Shown here piece after piece: positions 46,954 through 59,761 of a stretch of 64,000 nucleotides of DNA. Each line of letters opens with the position of its first letter. The stretch's first letter is position 1. The translations under genes and the position numbers were made by a program. Source of the stretch: Whalleya microplaca (taxonomy: Eukaryota; Ascomycota; Sordariomycetes; Xylariales; Xylariaceae); the NCBI GenBank assembly GCA_022497155.1, contig MU385723.1, forward strand, positions 434,001 through 498,000, written 5' to 3'. The notes beneath the pieces were generated by a model. The model made no database searches, was not told where the DNA came from, and saw only the letters and a list, made by a program, of their open reading frames with translations.

Positions 46954-49900
46954 AGGCAAATGTGGGCGTCCTGCGAGTTTAAAATATTTCGTTTGGTTAA
47001 GCCTTCCGTTGAAAACCTGCAAGGCGATCACTCTTTGCATCCATCCGACAGCCTAGTCTAGGCCTTCAGATTTCTGAATTGAGAAGTACCTTGCTCTCTC
47101 AAAGCTAGATCGCGGAGCTCTGGCAATGGCCCAGATATAAGCTGATGCCATGATAACCAGGTGGTGACAAGCTTCGCCCAGGTCTTCTTGTCGTTTTATT
47201 AGAAGCTTCTTCATAAAGTCTTGATATTTATGTGTCCACTCTTTCACTAATGAGCCTCAGCTGCATGCACGATTGGATGCTGATGCAGAACCTGCCTGGT
47301 GGTTATCATCCCCAGTGAGCCTTATGAGATGCAGATACACGCTTGCACGCAAGCATACAACCATAAACTCCACCTCAAGGCATGGCCGTCCTACTATCCT
47401 CTCATAAGCATCCTTCTTTACTACTATCTGCTCATCTCTACTGAACATGGTTAAAGGTGCACGGCAATGGCTGACGGTTGTATTACACCGCAGAAGCAAG
47501 TCCCGTTACACCTGCTTCATGTGGTAGCATGTATGATGCATCTGTGAGATTGGGGGGCAGGGGTGTTAAATATTTCCAGGGGATCTACATATCTACACAG
47601 TAGATGACGAGTGACCGCGGGGTTTGCACTCATTCATCAGCTTTCACCACAAGATGGTTCGGATCAACTACCTATCTCATCGCTACTCTGAGGCTTACGT
47701 TCGGGCAAGAAGCCCATTGGAATCGATTCGCCTTATGCTGTATAGGCTTTATGCTGAATTAGACTAAGCTCGCTTACTGCCTAACCAAGTGACTGCCGAG
47801 CTGTGCCGTCGTGGCGTCCGAAACCCCGAAGCTTCTTCACGGTGCGATATGGAGCTTCCTGGGAGGCTTTCTGTCTCTGAGATATACTACAGTAGTACCA
47901 CCGACCTCAAGTTTCGACACTAGAAAAAGCAAAGACGGGAGACTAGCTTCGAGGTGGGGCCTGCATCATACTAAGAGATGCCGTACTGTTCTCTCTGCAG
48001 CACTTACGTATCCCAATGCAAGATTCCGCGAAACCTCAACCTCCGCCTGCATATGGATTTCAGACCAAAATCGCCAAGCCCGTTTCTTGCATACTCACCC
48101 TTGAAATTGGCCTGCTGCGTGGTATCCGCAGCACAAAGTAGACTATTGTGTCCACCTGCCTTAGTACGTAGGGCCACCCGCGCCCTTTCTGGCCTATCCG
48201 GTCAGTGGCAATATCTGGTTTGAGATCTATAGAACATAATTCATAATGTCAACCCTCATCGACTCCCGAAGTCACTGTATATCTAGAAGCATGAGGTAGC
48301 TCGTGCCGCAGCGAAGACTTTACCAGGATATATTAATTGTTGAAACTCCTGTCCCGCACGCACTCACTTATCTTTGGGAAGTTTTTAACGATATCAGATG
48401 ATATTTCTGGGTACCTGGAAGAAAAGAAACCAAGTCCAAGGGCAAGACTATTCTAATGTCAGGTGCACATTCACAGCAGACCCCCCAATGATAATCAATA
48501 AGGCTGTGGGATTGCCGTAACCCCCAATCATAGGCCTGAGCTCTCATTTTTGTCGTAAAATGAGGGCTTGACAGCGTGACCGACAGCTTATTGGTTTCTT
48601 GTCTCTTTCGTGGCCTGACCTTATTGGCTGGTGCTCAAGTCAGACCAACGATTTTCAATGGTCGAGAAAGGTCGCTCAGCCCACTCACGTTTCATACAGC
48701 ACATGGTTGAGATCGAAGCTAGACTGGTCCGTGATCAGCCACATGGTAAGCGATCACCTTGTCTTGTCTTCCTTTCATTTTCCAGGGTTTTGTCTCAGTT
48801 GGTCGATTGCAAGGGCAGCAAGCTGTCTGGATTGGGTAAGTATGTGGGCTTAGACGGCCGGGTTCTCCCAGCGCATCGTTCCGGAAAGGAAATATCCAGG
48901 AAATATCCACATGCCCTATAACAGACCGGAATATAGAATAAAAATAAATGAGAAATGATACATAGGAAAGATTTAAGGTAGCCAAACTAGCATGGAGCAC
49001 TGCCGGCATCGCACTGCCGTCTTGAAGATCCGGAGAGATGCATGCCTTCTTGCAGCGTAGTTTAGTCTTCTCTCGCGCCCTACAAACACCAAGATAGATC
49101 AATCTCGTGCTATCGTTACTGTCGGTTTGATTCCCAGGAGAATGGCTAACCGTGCATAAGAAACAAGGTGACGGCATGCTGTACAAGAGAGCCTCAATGC
49201 CCACTGCAATGCTGTGCCATGCTCATGCCATGCATGCCATTATCCCATCCGCAGCAGTGAGCCTCCCTTACGCATGGTATAAGCTCACGTATATTCCTCT
49301 TCTGTGAGTGATTAGCACTCCCAACATGGACTGAAAACCCGTCATATCTTTTCCAGGCACAAGATAGTCTGCTGGCAACGATGGTATGGCAGGGCTATGT
49401 TATGAGAAGAATCCCATCCAAGGAAGGCGGAAGCAACTCTCGGCCGGCCGGCAGTCTGATACTTCTAGGGTAGATCGGAACAATTTCCCCAAATACATAG
49501 CATGTTGCATGTTCAGGACGGTTGGTTTCTTATTATACTATGCACGGCCAACTAGGTTAGAAGACTGCGTAAATATGTGCTCTTCAGTTCTAGGAGGCGG
49601 GACTCTCATCTTGGATTTGGGAAAGACTACTCAAGTCTAGCAAAGACCAACCTTTTGGGATAACTGATCGTCTGGTTCACTCCCAATCACAGTGGCAATT
49701 ACGCGTGACCAATGGAATACTTCATTTACCAAGATAGCGGATTAGTCTCATGATGCCTGAGTTTAAAGTAAGTTGGTTAATAGGTTCAGGAGCTCGCTTA
49801 GTCTTGACATTCCTTCATCCCTCCCTTCGCTTGCTTGTACTCGGAACGCGTAACGATAAATTCAATTCGTAGAGAACACCGGCGGGTACGAACCTAATTC

Positions 49901-52168
49901 ATACTAATCTTCTCGGCTTTAATATTCCTTAGATCGTCTCTTTCGCCTTACACAATTCTTCGATAGCTCTTCACACGGAACCGAGCTTCTTCCGAGAGAG
50001 CTGTCGTTGGAAAAAGCGCATCACAATCTTGTAAGATGACAGGGGAACCCGTGATGATGGCTTGAGCACTTGCATGAGCCAGCAGCAGTCTAACGCACAG
50101 CGGGCAGCGGCTATGCAAATCTTACATCTATACCAACCAAGCCTCAACTACCCCATGCTGGAGCTCCCCCATGCCATCTGCACGCTGCAGCATCGAAGAA
50201 ATTTAGGTGCTAGCCCTAATTGGCCTCGCAGGGGTAGCGTTTCAAGCTCGATACTCCCCGATGGCTGTCTTCTACTACTTTGTATGTAGCGACCAACCTC
50301 GAAATTTATGAATTACAATAGATCGTGACCCTTCCGAAACTGTGGCAGTCGGGTCGTTAGCTCGTTCCAATACCTTGACCTCGTCATATCTTAACACCAC
50401 TTTTGTTTATTTTCTTCTTTTTCTATAATCGCGGTCTATTAAGCAAACATTGTCTCCTTGTAGGATGGACGAGACTGCGAGAACCGCTTGTAGATGAATA
50501 ACATCAGATATCAAAAGACCATTGATGAACGGTAAAGCCCACGGCAAAGGCCGTCGAAGGACCCTCAAATTTCAACTCTGAAGCTAGACTTTGTCGGTGT
50601 TATCGGCACTTCCTCATCATTTGGCTTTTGCAGTACAAAGTATTCAATTCGCTGGACAGCCACGAGGGTAACGGAAGGGATCCCATGTCGTCTCCTCAGA
50701 GCAGGTACGGGTGTACAAATGACGGCCTATCAGGTTTGTGTGGCGCCAACCTCTTTGCAACCCTCCCACGGTGCGGTGTTGACCCAGACTCCCCGAACGT
50801 TTTCGTACCCAATCAGGGCTGCCCACGTTGACGACGACCACCACCATTTTCTTTCATTGTGAGGGGAGCCTTGGCCCTAGAGTTGGGACTAGGGAATATT
50901 TCTTAGAATAACGAGCTAACTAAACCAGCACCAGTGGAGTGGCCGAAGTTATTACATAGAGAGATCTGTGATGATCGCCTTTCCAAAAGGGCCTTTGGCA
51001 TTATATCCCCATGATCGGTGCAGTAACAAGATTGCTGGGTGGATGACTACCAATAGTCCCGAGATTCGGCTCGAGAGTAGTCGCGCCCATCTGCCAGTTC
51101 AGAACATCCGATTATCCCTGAGTCGTAGTAACTCGAGTCGATTCAACTAGTATGCATACAATACTAGCTGAGCCCCGGTTTGTCTACAATGAAAGCTGCA
51201 GGAGCGGACCGTTGACCATCCTAAAAGACATCGACCGCCCAAATCCCACCCCCATCCCCATCTTTCAAGGAAAGAAGGCTGGGTGCCCTGCCCGAGTTGG
51301 GTAAGTAACTCGAAAAGACGATACTGGTAGGGCCAGGAAAGTGGGCTTTGCAAGCCGAAGAGGCGTCTTTCTGTGGCGTCGCGAGGTGTTGGTTATTCTC
51401 ACGAAACCCTGCCACGTACAAAGTAGTCCGATTGAGTTTCACCGGCTAACCTAGTAGTATGGCCTGTTTTTTAGGCCGACTCTTTTGCTGGTCCAATGGA
51501 GAACCATAACGTGGATAGGACTACGCGTGCCTCCGAGCTTTTATCGAAATTCCAGAGCTCCTTGTCAGATCTTTTAATGAATTCCGAGACGTGCGGTACT
51601 CTCCTTTATCTAGTAACTATATCCGTAACTACGCCATTAACGCTATCTCAGAAACAGAAATATTCTGCCTATTAGCCTACGAGTTTCTACGATAGTCGAG
51701 ACGACTTGAGTCCCAAGCTTCCTACCCAATTCCACATTGAATCTACCGGGTTAGACAAATCTCAGTATCGCCATACGTGTAAGCTGGACTTCATATTACC
51801 ACAGGCGGTATACTAGCAGACTAGGAACTTGCCTTTCAATTGCTATTCGACAGAAGACTGGACTACTATGTACTAACGAGTACGGAGTACTGTACGAGGA
51901 GTATTAAGCACCCCGCGGAACGATAGGCCCAAGCTCCTCCCATGCTGCCCCCTCTCACACCGCTATTTCTCCATGAGACCATATTAACGAAACCCCCCTC
52001 CCCCCGGTTCAGCGTGCGAATCCTTGCCGGTGACCCCATCGCGCTTGTCCGAGGATCGCCGGCTATTGGTCTCGCTATCTTCCTGCCTCCTGGAACTTTT
52101 GACGATCCAATTCATTTGTCACAGCCAGGATCTCGTTTTCAGCCATTGACTTTTGATGTCTGAAGACT

Positions 52169-52195
52169 GATGATGATGATGATTATGATGATGAT
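52169..52195. repeat. Trinucleotide microsatellite (GAT)n
   Basis: GAT repeat of about nine units with one interruption (ATT). Confidence 0.85.
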
Positions 52196-55100
52196 AGAAA
52201 CGAAGAGAGCATACGAGGGGAGTAGGTAATTATCACTGTCTATCACGTGGCCGTGGCTGGTCTCGGTGCAAGTCTCGAGTCTGGTCCATTCGGAGAGACC
52301 TTGGCTTTGGAACCTTGACCGGTGTGATTGGGCGGACCACAAGTTTCCCGAGCCGCTCATCGGTCTGCCAGTTTGAACTTTGACATTACCTCTCCTGCCT
52401 TTCTCGTCTGTCCAGGCACGCCTAGTCACAAGTAGCGGCAACGCCAGCTGTTACTAACCTACTACACTCCCGGTATATCTTGCCAAAGGCCCAGAACTAA
52501 GCTACCATATCCAGCTAGCCTGTGCCACCTGTAACATGCATAGGAATTAGAGTTCGTGCTCATCTATACGCCTCGATCCCCTCGGCCCTGTGGCTTCTGG
52601 CTGGCTGGCTGGCCGTCGTACTCACAACTAATCGAACGATCGTCATAACAATCTCTAAGTTTATCCTCTTGGGTGGGGGTACCATCAGGCCAGAATATGA
52701 GACGTGATCGCATGCAGGGATCTCGACGGGGAGAAACCCGCTACCACCAAAAGCTGTCTACCACTACTACTACCACTATTATCATTATTCGTCGTTGTCG
52801 TTGAGGTAGGTAGAACATCGTCAAATGCTGACGGCAGCTGCAATGTCCGATGTATCTCGGCCTTCCACCCATTGGTAGATCGCAGACCGCATATACACGA
52901 CGGTAGATGAAGGCACATGTGAAAACTGCTTCTGGCTAAGGCCGACGTTGATCTGAAAATCAATCTGACATCGTGCATCCAGCCTGATCAATTCCTAGCT
53001 ACAGTAGGTGCTAGCGTACGCGGTATGTATATGTACGAAGTTACATATGTACGCACGGCGCGGCATGGTACGACTACAGGCTACAGCACATAACCGCACT
53101 CACATTATCTAGCGGCGGAAGGACCTTCAGCCAACAGGGGCCGGGGGGGAAGAAACCGCTTGCTAGGTAATCCGTGCTGACGGCGACGCCTCCCTTGATT
53201 GCTGACATCTCCAAAGATATCAACCGGCATGTCAAAAAAGGGAAAAAGGGAAAAGAATCGGTGTGGAGATCACATAGTCAAGGTGCTGCGATCAAGCAAA
53301 AAGCCGCGCCTTCGGTCCACTCTAGAGATCCGCTGTACAGCTGGCGCCCTGCGTGGAAAGACTTGCTATCTCGTATGCGGGAAGGTCTGGGGCGTCTGGG
53401 CGTTCGGCTGCCCTGTGTCCCTCTGTTATTCGAGGCTCTTCTTCTCATGGGCTTCTTCTGCAGCAGCGAGGAGGAGGGGGGGTTCACAGTACGCCTCGCT
53501 AGGGAGCCCTGGTAATAAGCTAGCCTCTACTTGCGAAGGAACCCCCATACAATATTGACAGCGGACTCCCAACCACCCCACGGAACAAGCAACAAAGCAA
53601 GCATGGGGAGCATCCGTCTCCGCCGCCGCCGCACCAACAGGTCAAGCAGGAAGCAGAAGCAAGTATGATTCGCATATGTAGCCTGTAGGCAAGGTGGCAA
53701 TCTCCATTGTCTGTCTGTATAACCTTACGGTACGCACGATAGGGCCCCCATATGTTGTGCCTTATTATGTATTTGAAGGGCTGGTCTGGTATGTTCACGT
53801 TCGACCATTCTGTCCTAAGGTGGGGAGAGCCAACTCTTCCAGAGTCTCCCCCACAAGTATATACCGCTGTCATTCCACGAAGAATCCAATTCTTATGTAT
53901 GCCCTTAAATAGTTGGTGGCAACCTCGTAACGGACGGCACAGGAGGGCAAAAAGATAGTCCCGAGTACACCTCATCCGTGAAATGAAATAAAATGACGAT
54001 TGCTAATTTTGACAACATCCCAAGATCAACGGTCGTAACGGAGTGAGCAATGTGGGGGATAGATGAATTGATTACTGTATGAATACCTATTCACAGAGTG
54101 AATATTAACTCCGGATCACAACACGACCGGGCTAAAAGTTCAGGCATGCCATCCTCTCGAATCCTTGAGAGCAACCGCCGTCTATCGGCCACTTGACACA
54201 TCCAATCACCAGGCACCCATTTCAATATCTTTCAAACATTTCACAGGTTAGTCGAGACCCAACAGGAAAGCCAACGCAACATTGCTGAACAAGCAAGGAG
54301 AAGATGAACAAATTGTGGCAATGATTCATGCCGGTAAAACAACAAGAGGTCTGCTGCTGCGGCGCGGCACAGCAGAAAGGGACACAGGTCGGGAACGTAA
54401 CCCGACTCGATAGCATTTTGGCGACGGCCCCCAATTGATGGCCTGTGCATTTTCCTGTGCCCCTCTTGGGGTCCCCTGGTCGTGCCGCACGGTCTTCGTG
54501 ATGATGTCCCTCGAAATAGCCAAGAAAAGCACCACGGACAGGAGTGACTCCAGCCCCAATCGCTAGGCCGCATGAACGCCTAGCCGTCTACGTTCAGCGT
54601 ACTCGCAGTACACCAACTCCAACTCCAGGTCTCACTCCGCTGTAGATACAAGTAGGTATGTATCATGGCTCACAGAGACTCGCAGCCTCGAATCATTCGA
54701 ATGATAGCCCGTAAGCAAGGATGTAACATAACAACAGTTCCGTTGGTCCTGTAACTCGGTAGATAGGATGTGTGGGAATAAACGTCCCCGCTATGTGGAT
54801 GACAATCAATATGAAGTCTGTCAACCTGCCATAGCATCGTAAGAGAGAGGCATCAGCATCGCAAGATATTAATCACAGATTGCTACTTAGTCAATCGCAT
54901 CGCATGGCCTCTTCCCTGAATGATGGATGCACGTCAACGTCGTCTGCAGACAGAGCCTGGTATGTAAGATTCTGCTCATTCATTAAGCATACTTTAGCTT
55001 GACTGCTTGACTGGATCCGAAGGCCTGCTGCTCAGATGCAGCAACAGGCAGTTGCATGAGAACCGACGACGGGAGGCGTGGGCTGCTTGCATGAATTTGC

Positions 55101-55861
55101 GGGGGGCAGGAGAATCGAGCAAGGGACCGCCATCGCCAGACCAGCATGAGCACGGATGGGGATCCTGCGTGCTTGATCTGTTGCCTGCTTTTGCATCTCT
55201 TCAGGGCAGCTGGCGGCATGGCTAACAACCAATTCGAACTCTTCATCCTTGTTATCCAAATCCTTTTCCATATGTCAGCCCATCCTTACGATAGCAAGGC
55301 CCAGCCCAAACAGCATCAATTCGGACTGCCCCCGTCGGTCCCGTCTTTTTTCTACTCGAGAAGCCGACACCCGATTGGTCCATAAGGCGCCGCCGTCAGC
55401 ATGTCGTGATATGATTTTCGTTGCAGACCACATTTCATTGGTCCTATGATGGAATGCGCGCAACGATGTCGTGCGTGGGCTTGGCAGGCCTACTTGACCT
55501 TCCACTGTGACTTTGGCGATGGGAGTACGAGGTACGAAGAGTAAAAGAACAATCAATTGAGATATCTAGAGCCTAAAAACCGGCTACGTACTACGTAGTG
55601 TACATTGTTCATGGCATATCACGTGCCAGGGCCGGCATGTGTTATGCGGGTTGCCGGGTGCCGGGAATCAATGACATGTACTAGTGGGTATCATCCCTAA
55701 TACCTAATATCAAAGAATTCCATACCAAGGAGAATCGAGGTCGTATCGTATCGACACTTTGAGACTACGACGTGAATGTTGTATCATCATAGCGAGATAA
55801 CGAATCATCTCTTTCCTGAATTATCTTCCCTATATCTTAATGGGTTCTCGGCTCCCGCGTC

Positions 55862-56761
55862 ATGCCACCTTCATCAGACGCGTCGAATCCGCCTTTGCCC
55901 ATATCCAAGATCGCAGAGCCTAGACATGGCCAGTCATTCGACCCTTGGAATTCATCATCGACTGGGCATCAGCGCGCTGAGAACCGTCTAGGAGGTAGCA
56001 CAGGATGGCGCGAATCGCGAAACATGAAATTGATGACCCAATTTAAAGCCGGTGAGGGTGGTGGAAAGCGCGTATCAGATACCGTAGGTGCTGGATCGAA
56101 AGACTGGGATCCAAAATCCAAAGCACTCATAACACCGGGAGTGCGAGCTCGCGCAAAGAGTTCTGTCATGGATATGCTAGCTAAGCCGGGAACGATGAAG
56201 TCAAGCATGTCGTCTACGTCAACAGCATCCTTATCAGATACACATGCAAACGAAGGCCAGGATGGTCTGACAGCTGAGGAAAGGGTCACGGCGCAGCGAA
56301 AAGCTGAAGATGAAATGCGAGAGGCAGAAAGGTCGCAACCGAGAGGAATCTTCGATGGCGTCGTCGTGTACATCAATGGAAGCACCCATCCCATGATTTC
56401 CGATCACAAACTCAAGCATGTATTGGCAGAGAACGGTGCAAAAACTTCCATCCACCTAGGACGACGGCAAGTCACGCATGTTATCCTAGGAAGGCCAGTT
56501 GGGGGAGCTCGGGGTTCTGGAGGAGGGTTAGCAGGCGGCAAGATGCAGAAAGAAATCCAGAAGATCAGAGGATGCGGAGTGAAGTTCGTTGGTGTTGAGT
56601 GGATTCTTGAAAGTATCAAGGCAGGGAAGCGACTGCCAGAGGCAAGGTTTGGCGAAGTAAAGATTGCTTCGAAAGGGCAGCAGAGCGTCTATGGCTTATA
56701 TTCAGGGCCAAAAAACACGGAACGAGGCGACCCCGAACCACCTCCCAGTGGTCAGGCTTGA
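55862..56761 (+). CDS. BRCT-domain protein (Rev1-type BRCT, no polymerase domain)
   Basis: Single-exon 299-residue protein. The N-terminal 110 residues contain conserved-looking segments (SFDPWNSSSTGHQRAE, then GSTGWRESRNMKL and GGGKRVSDTVGAGSKDWD). An acidic/basic charged linker follows (about 135-160). One BRCT domain covers 161-262: GIFDGVVVYINGSTHP, THVILG, then VKFVGVEWILESIKAGKRL with the signature Trp247. The strand pattern is closest to the BRCT of Rev1, but there is no Y-family polymerase domain and no room for one downstream. A Gly-rich loop (215-226) is inserted before the last strands. It is probably a nuclear protein binding DNA-damage or replication partners; specifics are unknown. 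It is the first gene to the right of the stuA upstream desert. Confidence 0.85.
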   Translation: MPPSSDASNPPLPISKIAEPRHGQSFDPWNSSSTGHQRAENRLGGSTGWRESRNMKLMTQFKAGEGGGKRVSDTVGAGSKDWDPKSKALITPGVRARAKSSVMDMLAKPGTMKSSMSSTSTASLSDTHANEGQDGLTAEERVTAQRKAEDEMREAERSQPRGIFDGVVVYINGSTHPMISDHKLKHVLAENGAKTSIHLGRRQVTHVILGRPVGGARGSGGGLAGGKMQKEIQKIRGCGVKFVGVEWILESIKAGKRLPEARFGEVKIASKGQQSVYGLYSGPKNTERGDPEPPPSGQA

Positions 56762-59761
56762 ACCTGCTAGAAGTTGACGATTTCACGATGGTAATACACG
56801 ACATGGTGAACGGCTTGCATCTGGGGATTGTGGCATTGCATTATTTGGTGCATTGGGGGCGAGGGGCTTGGCATGATATACGAGCATTGAACCATCCATT
56901 AGATAGGGGTTTTACATGCATTTTCCACGGAGTTTCGGTTACTCCAGCTAAATATAATAAACGATTCACGGCTATCATTGATATTCATGTGCATAGAATC
57001 TATTATTTTATTGGTTCAACGACAAAATGTTCTTTGTCAGGATTATCTTTGGATCTACCCTATGGTGATGTCTCCTCCAGTCAGAATCCCTCTAGAATAA
57101 ACTTCTTACTGTTTCTTTCACACATGAGCCCAGCATGTGCCATCATTCTAGCCTATCATCTAGGCATGAGCTTGGTACACTAGGGGCTGACGAGTCTGAT
57201 TGAACTTAGTAGGGATAGAACACCCAGGCAGTCATCTTAGCACCTTTGTTACCGTATTTATTCGCAAATACAAGTCTTTGCCAAACTTTTCATAAGATAT
57301 CAACTCACTTAAAGCTACTTTACCCAGTATTGGCGATTCCCTGATGCTTCATCAGAACAATTCTACCAGGTATACAGACAACAAATGACTACGCAATGCG
57401 AAGATGACTTATGAACTCGCGACATCAAGGTCACACTAGAGCTGAACAATGATCCACAGTAAGAAGCAAGCCCATAAACATTAAGTTCATATAGACTTAC
57501 CGCTGAACCTTGACATTGTAGAAATCGGGGAAGTCGAATGTTGAAGCGTTCATCAATGCCACTGACACATGTAACGTACTTCTGGTCATGCTCTGGGGGT
57601 CATACGATATTTCTAACTATTTGCTGGTTAAAGTCATCCAAAGGTTCATCTATCAACGTCTTAATAGGGTATTTTCACAGCAAAATAAGGAGGGATATAG
57701 ATCCGTTCATACAGCTCTATTGATCTCTAGCTCCAATTCAAACTCGACTACGTATTTCTTCATACCTATCCAAGCCACAGAGAAGCTGTATGCAAGACTC
57801 CTACTTGATCGCCTCCTAGAAAAATCTCTCTGCATTGCTGGTGGCCCTTGTGTAATGTGGGAGGAGACGATACATTGTATAGTTATTAGGTACGCCTATT
57901 GTTGCTGTAGATAGCAATTGAGTGAGCCTTAACCAGTTGACAGGACAAACCAGAGAAGATCCGAGCAGGACTTAGAGACTGACTGTATTCAAGACCATAT
58001 GATTAGTAATACAAGCAATCTTATGTACTTATATGTTGATGATTAATGGCCAGCTTTGTTAGAATAGGAGGGATATCGTAGGTAGTCTGTACTATATGAA
58101 ACGAGCAACTGATCTTATACATAGCATAAGAAGACTTCGAAACTCTTAGCAAGCTATTCTTATAGTATCAATAATAGCTGATAACCTCATGTGCTACTTG
58201 AATTCATATATTTCATTTACCCGAAGTGACACTTTGTAGAACGCTTTACATTCGCGCTTCCGGAGGAACTATTTGTTCCCGTTATACCAAGAACTAGCTC
58301 TGTCTCCAATTATAGTGTGGAGAATAAGTATGATATCCTCATCATTATCGAATATGTCCAATACCTACGCGATTCATCTTCATGAGCAGAACGAGACGAT
58401 TACGTTTGGCCGGGATGTTTATCTAGACCCGCCGAAACAGGACTGGATATCAAAATTGGATCAACGGCCAAGCTGATAAAGACAATATATTCTCATGGAA
58501 AAGGTTTAGATCTTACATCATGACAATTAAATTTATATGACGATTATTAGCTATGAATATATCAAAGCCACTGCATTTCCACCATTTTTCTTTTCCAGTC
58601 CTAAGCTACTTGTGGCGCAATATCTTTTCAATCCGCTTAATATATATCCCAGTCACTTAAATAGATTCTAGTTCAAGTCGACAGGATTCATCGTTATAGA
58701 AATATGTGAAAGCTCTATAATCCATCACCGTTGGTTTCCACATGATGTCTAGTTGGTGGCCTTCGATACATCCAAACATCCCTTGGGCCTCCACTGTGGT
58801 CTCTTATTAGAACATCCTTGAAACTAAGTTGACTTGTGCATATAGAAATTCAACAACTGTATTGTATTCGATATCAGTAAGGCTGGATGATTAGTATGTG
58901 AGATGAGTTTATGAGTGAGAATAGTAACATAATAGCAGCTGTAGTAGCCCTCTCAAGAACACTGTAAGATAACACGGATTAATATGTAGAGTTAGAGATA
59001 CCCAATGATCATATAAATGATACCCATATTTAGACTAAGCTTTATGTTTATTAATTGAAGTTATTGCCTCGGCGGAACACGCTATATCACAAGATCATCT
59101 AAAGCACCAAAATATGTGCAATTTCACACTAACAACATCCCCTTTTCCAGTACGGGCTTTCAGTCACCACCTTGAACTTCCATTAGGTCAACCAATTGAG
59201 GAGACACCGAGTCCTCAAAGAATCAAAGAAGGGAAGCTGGCAGCTTTTACGTCGGCTTGACTTAATAATTTAAGTCCAATTAAATATCGAGTGGATTCAT
59301 TAAAATTCTCTTTACAACTAAACCAACTAGTGGTGATATGGCTAGACTTTGTTTTTCACACTCTAATGAAGAAGAAGAAGAAGTTGTCTTATACCATTGA
59401 TACAGTGAATTACAATGATGAGGAAGTTGAATATTTGATATCGATCTCCGCTCGGCCAGCCTACCGAGGAAGTATCCGCAATGCGGACATAGCGCCGTCC
59501 GGGGTCTGGAGAAGAATTATGCGGGGCACCCCAGCATTCCACTGAAATGTATGTAGTCGGCTCAACATATTCTTTTAGTAAAGCAACTCCATCTAACTTC
59601 TTACTATCGTCTCCGGGGTTGCCGATTAACCGACGTTAGGCGCCATAAGAATATATCTTAGTTTACCATCTTTCTCCCAAAAGCTACTCAATGTGTGCAG
59701 GTGTTACGGTCGTTCAGGGAAGTTGGTTAAGATATTTGACGAATCAAGACAATGCTTGACA
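56762..59761. other. AT-rich intergenic block, no gene seen
   Basis: About 3 kb, AT-rich from about 57200 to 59450, with short frames full of low-complexity residues. It may include decayed repeat sequence, but no transposon domain or terminal repeat was recognised. The right end turns GC-richer at 59450-59530, around a CGG palindrome listed separately. Confidence 0.45.
59475..59501. promoter_or_regulatory. CGG/CCG palindromic element upstream of acyl-CoA synthetase
   Basis: Two overlapping inverted repeats: TCCGC-AAT-GCGGA (59475-59487) and CGGAC with 8 bp to GTCCG (59484-59501). Paired CGG/CCG triplets are the usual binding sites of Zn2Cys6 binuclear-cluster regulators. The element lies about 260 bp before the start codon and stands out from the AT-rich surroundings. 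The binding factor is unknown. Confidence 0.4.

Larger units (their letters stand above)
43261..55861. other. Gene desert upstream of stuA
   Basis: About 12.6 kb in which I can support no protein or RNA gene. Frames over 100 codons (45448-45795 minus, 48719-49204 minus, 53174-53558 plus, 53520-53975 minus, 54241-54573 minus) overlap others, lack domains and have no convincing splice partners. Simple repeats occur at 44163-44215 (CATA), 46931-46953 (GTAT) and 52169-52195 (GAT). No transposase, reverse transcriptase or terminal repeats were recognised. Distal enhancer-like elements or long noncoding transcripts for stuA are possible but not shown. Confidence 0.5.

Noticed and set aside
48719..49204. 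161-codon minus-strand ORF in the gene desert
   Set aside because: No domain, overlaps opposite-strand ORFs, and no splice sites extend it into a convincing gene.
44521..51530. StuA response-element-like sites (WCGCGWNM) at 44521, 49701, 49846 and 51523, suggesting autoregulation
   Set aside because: The degenerate motif is expected about once per kb on both strands, so four in the desert is not an enrichment.
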